From positions 16,482,501-16,546,500 of the forward strand of contig NC_091111.1 in assembly GCF_024713975.1 (NCBI RefSeq): a DNA stretch of 64,000 nucleotides, written 5' to 3'. Source of the stretch: Paralichthys olivaceus. Taxonomy: Eukaryota > Chordata > Actinopteri > Pleuronectiformes > Paralichthyidae. How positions within the stretch are numbered: position 1 is the stretch's first letter; each line of letters starts with the position of its first letter. The position numbers and the translations under genes are program-made. The notes below the pieces were generated by a model. The model saw nothing but the letters and a program-made list of their open reading frames with translations, was not told the DNA's origin and made no database searches. Shown piece after piece: positions 61,283 through 64,000 of the stretch.

Positions 61283-64000
61283 CTGTCAGGGCCACATAGA
61301 GAGTAGGGGATAGAGAGGGAGGGGGGAGGAAGGACACAGATTACTATCAACATTCAGTGAGGATTACGTAACCAAAAGCAACACAGAGAAACAGGAGGGG
61401 ATAGAGAGCGAGCCACAGTGTAAAGACAGGAAGCCAAACTGAACACAGGCCGTCTCTGCATGTCATACACTTGTTTTGCAGTTGATAACAATAACTGAAT
61501 GGATGACTGGGTGCACTTCCTCTTCTCATGTGTTCCTTGAAAACTGCATCCTACTATTTATACCATCTTCAAACAAAACGTAAAAACAAGCAGAGGGTTT
61601 CTCTTGATTTCCCCTTAATCTTCAATCATCACTCTGCCTCAGAATCGAACTAAATAAATCAGCCGTTAGATGATGTAACGGGGAAACCTTATCCCTGCAG
61701 CAGATGAGGTACCAATGTTAGAGGGAGGACGGCTTAAAAGCGTGCAAGGGAGAGTCAGCAAAAAAACAAAACAGTGATTACAGCTGCAGCTTTAATGAAA
61801 ACCCTGTTGGTGAGGGAAGGAACTAATCCCTACTGTTTGGCCAGTGTCGCTCATCAGCAAAACATTATTAGAAGTTAATCTATTATCTGTTCAAAATGTA
61901 TAAAAGCGCACAAACAAACACTTATTAAGCAGGGATTCCCCAAATGTAGTTATTGAAGAGTGATGCTGAGGAGGACACGCTATTTTTACAGCTGAATGAA
62001 AAGCAGATGCTGTTCCATGGTCGGCTCAGCTGTGGTGCTTCTCTGCCATATGCTGCACGTCCGTAATAATGTTTGATGGACAAATTATGGAATAATAACT
62101 TGATCAGGTGCCCCTTTCTGAAAAAATCCCTTTATTTTTTTCCCCACCACTCACATGGCCAAACATACTGTATGAGATGTTGATAAACCTTAACTATAAT
62201 TTATAGCCAATATCAATGGTGAAACACTTTAAACAACAACAGTGGAAGGAAGGAACACATCCTTTCTCCACGACACAGACTTCACTAACTTCCTCAGCAC
62301 ATTTGTCGTTTGATTGGAGGATACAACCAGACGTGCAATATCATTACCTAAATGAGATGCAGGTGCAGGCAGCATTGGTTATGTTGCTTCAGAGACATTG
62401 GGATGAAGCAGCGGTAGCTGCATTCTGCAGGGAACTCGCCGACTGGCAGGCAGCAGCCGAGGGCCCATTACAGCCACACAAGGCTGCTTAGCTAATGGCT
62501 ACAGTAATGGCATGGCTGCACTTAAGACAGACACAAATTTGATTGCAGATCTGCCGTGTTGAGGGAAGTAAACAAACACACACAGATGGCAAATAGTACC
62601 ACAAGCTTCTGGGGGGGGTCCACTGGACACGAAATTACCCCAGTGTGTTCCGTGCATACAGATTTTAAATTATAGAAACAAGAAAGTACTAGTATCAAGC
62701 TGGAATAAACCGATGACCATTTTGCGGTGTAAGAATTGTGTAAGACTCATTGTGTATGTCTACTCTCTGTACAAGGAACCATTAGAAATTTTATTCTATT
62801 TCTGGTACTTCCACATTTGAGTGACCGGCACCAGGCTAGATTTCAAAAAACAGGAGATCACGACAATCTAATTTGGCAGAAGATTTCCAGGACACAAACA
62901 GCAGGGGTCCCATACTGCCTGCCACCTTTCTGGTGTCACGAAGAGCCAATAGGATGGAGAATGGTACTCGCATGTGGCGCAGACCAGTGGGAGAGAGTGA
63001 CGCAAGTCTGTTTTGGCTGGACAGTTCGGTTACTGCATTGAGCCAAAGGGCAGCCAGTCGGAAACACATGCAGGGGACCTGTGCCAGCCATTTGACCCAT
63101 AGGCGCTTTGTCATTTGTTCATGTTGGGATCAGAGCGATGCAGCTAAGGCCTGGGTTAGCGAGAGGCTTTACATTAACTCGTCTTAGGGACAAAACAAGG
63201 ACAAACAGAAGTCAACGGCAGGACAAGAAGGAACACGTGTTTTTTTTCAAAGGCACTTGTTGGGATGTAAATAACCACTTGGGATGGCATTTATAATGCA
63301 GCACTGACCTCCTGAGGGAGCTGAGGGCAGAGTACTGAATGGCCAGTATGTTTGAGAACTGAAAACTTAAGCAGAATTAGCTTAATTGCTTTCAAGCAAT
63401 ATCATCGGAGAAACGAGAAAGTCATTAACTCCGTGCTTAGGTACCACAAAATACAGTGTTCCAATTAGTTAGAACAAGACAGCTCCGAGGCTTGAAGGAT
63501 TCTTTTGCGGATCTTATGATGTGCTGACTTAATGTTCCTGCATTGTATTGATTAATAACACAGCCGGCAGTTCCACAGCAAAAGCACAGACATGCTTCCA
63601 AGTCTTAAAGTTAACTTTAGTGAGTTTCTTGTCAGGTGTCACCAACATTAGAGACTGTGCTGCTATTTTAAACTTCAAGAGACTTAGCCTCTGTTTCCTG
63701 GAACATGATTTTGCATCCAACCACACATACAAACACTTCCTGCCTGCAGATGCATGAAGCAAACACCAGCTTCCCCAACTTACAGTTATGTGCAGGTAAC
63801 AGTATGTTCAATCAGTGTGCATGTTTAAATAGCCATCAGTGCCATTACGAAGTCATTTGAGATTGCTGCATACTTTAATTATATTTAGTAGCATTATAAT
63901 GGGGACTCTAACAGAAAAAGCGATTGAACCGATTGAACAAAAACATGTAGAGACATAAAATACACCAACACATGCAAACAGATCCAAGAGAGGCATGAAC
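61283..64000. other. Upstream of the susd6 start-codon exon: intron or 5' flank
   Basis: On the minus strand the sequence just right of 61282 (gtggccctgacag) looks like a splice acceptor, so this is most likely intron upstream of the coding exon. The first non-coding exon and promoter were not located and may lie beyond the window. No other gene or intact repeat is recognisable; 62400-62560 is GC-richer than its surroundings. Confidence 0.45.

Noticed and set aside
1..64000. Prokaryotic-type system, CRISPR array, provirus or intact transposase
   Set aside because: No repeat-spacer periodicity, reverse transcriptase, integrase, gag/env-like or transposase frame was seen; the window is ordinary fish chromosomal DNA.

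Overview
The window looks like nuclear DNA of a ray-finned fish, most likely a percomorph teleost. Introns carry (AC)n, (GA)n and long poly-G/poly-C tracts, there are degraded teleost-type retroposon tails and a MITE, and every gene is a split vertebrate gene with GT-AG introns. No prokaryotic, viral or CRISPR-like system is visible. Five vertebrate loci account for all recognisable coding sequence. I cannot name the species.

Layout: 1-5408 holds the first coding exon of rab15 (minus strand) and more than 5 kb of its intron 1; the other exons lie off the left edge. 6834-18289 is a complete 12-exon fntb (protein farnesyltransferase beta, plus strand, 432 aa), divergent from rab15. 21002-29136 is max (MYC partner, minus strand, four coding exons, 151 aa), convergent with fntb. 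29600-33200 is intergenic apart from one exon-like block at 31291-31504 that matches the C-terminal part of the bile-acid transporter SLC10A1/NTCP. 33234-36671 is srsf5 (splicing factor, minus strand, seven coding exons, 302 aa). 40289-61241 is susd6 (sushi-domain membrane protein, minus strand, six coding exons, 397 aa in the longest form), with an intron 1 of about 18 kb. From 61283 to the right edge I see only susd6 upstream intron or flank.

The genes are not an operon; they are independent housekeeping or signalling genes. The order joins two blocks that, from memory of the human map, lie apart on human chromosome 14: RAB15-FNTB-MAX (14q23) and SLC10A1-SRSF5-SUSD6 (14q24). The slc10a1 exon keeps the human-like position and convergent orientation relative to srsf5, which makes it a positional relic or a partial gene rather than a random copy.

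Most interesting observations: the isolated slc10a1 exon; a phase 1-1 cassette exon in susd6 that adds a complete extra sushi domain; alternative splice sites in max that would lengthen the bHLH loop; a three-copy unclassified repeat family and a 21-bp perfect hairpin in susd6 intron 1; a TTAA-bounded MITE in max intron 1; and a CTCF-like site in fntb intron 4.
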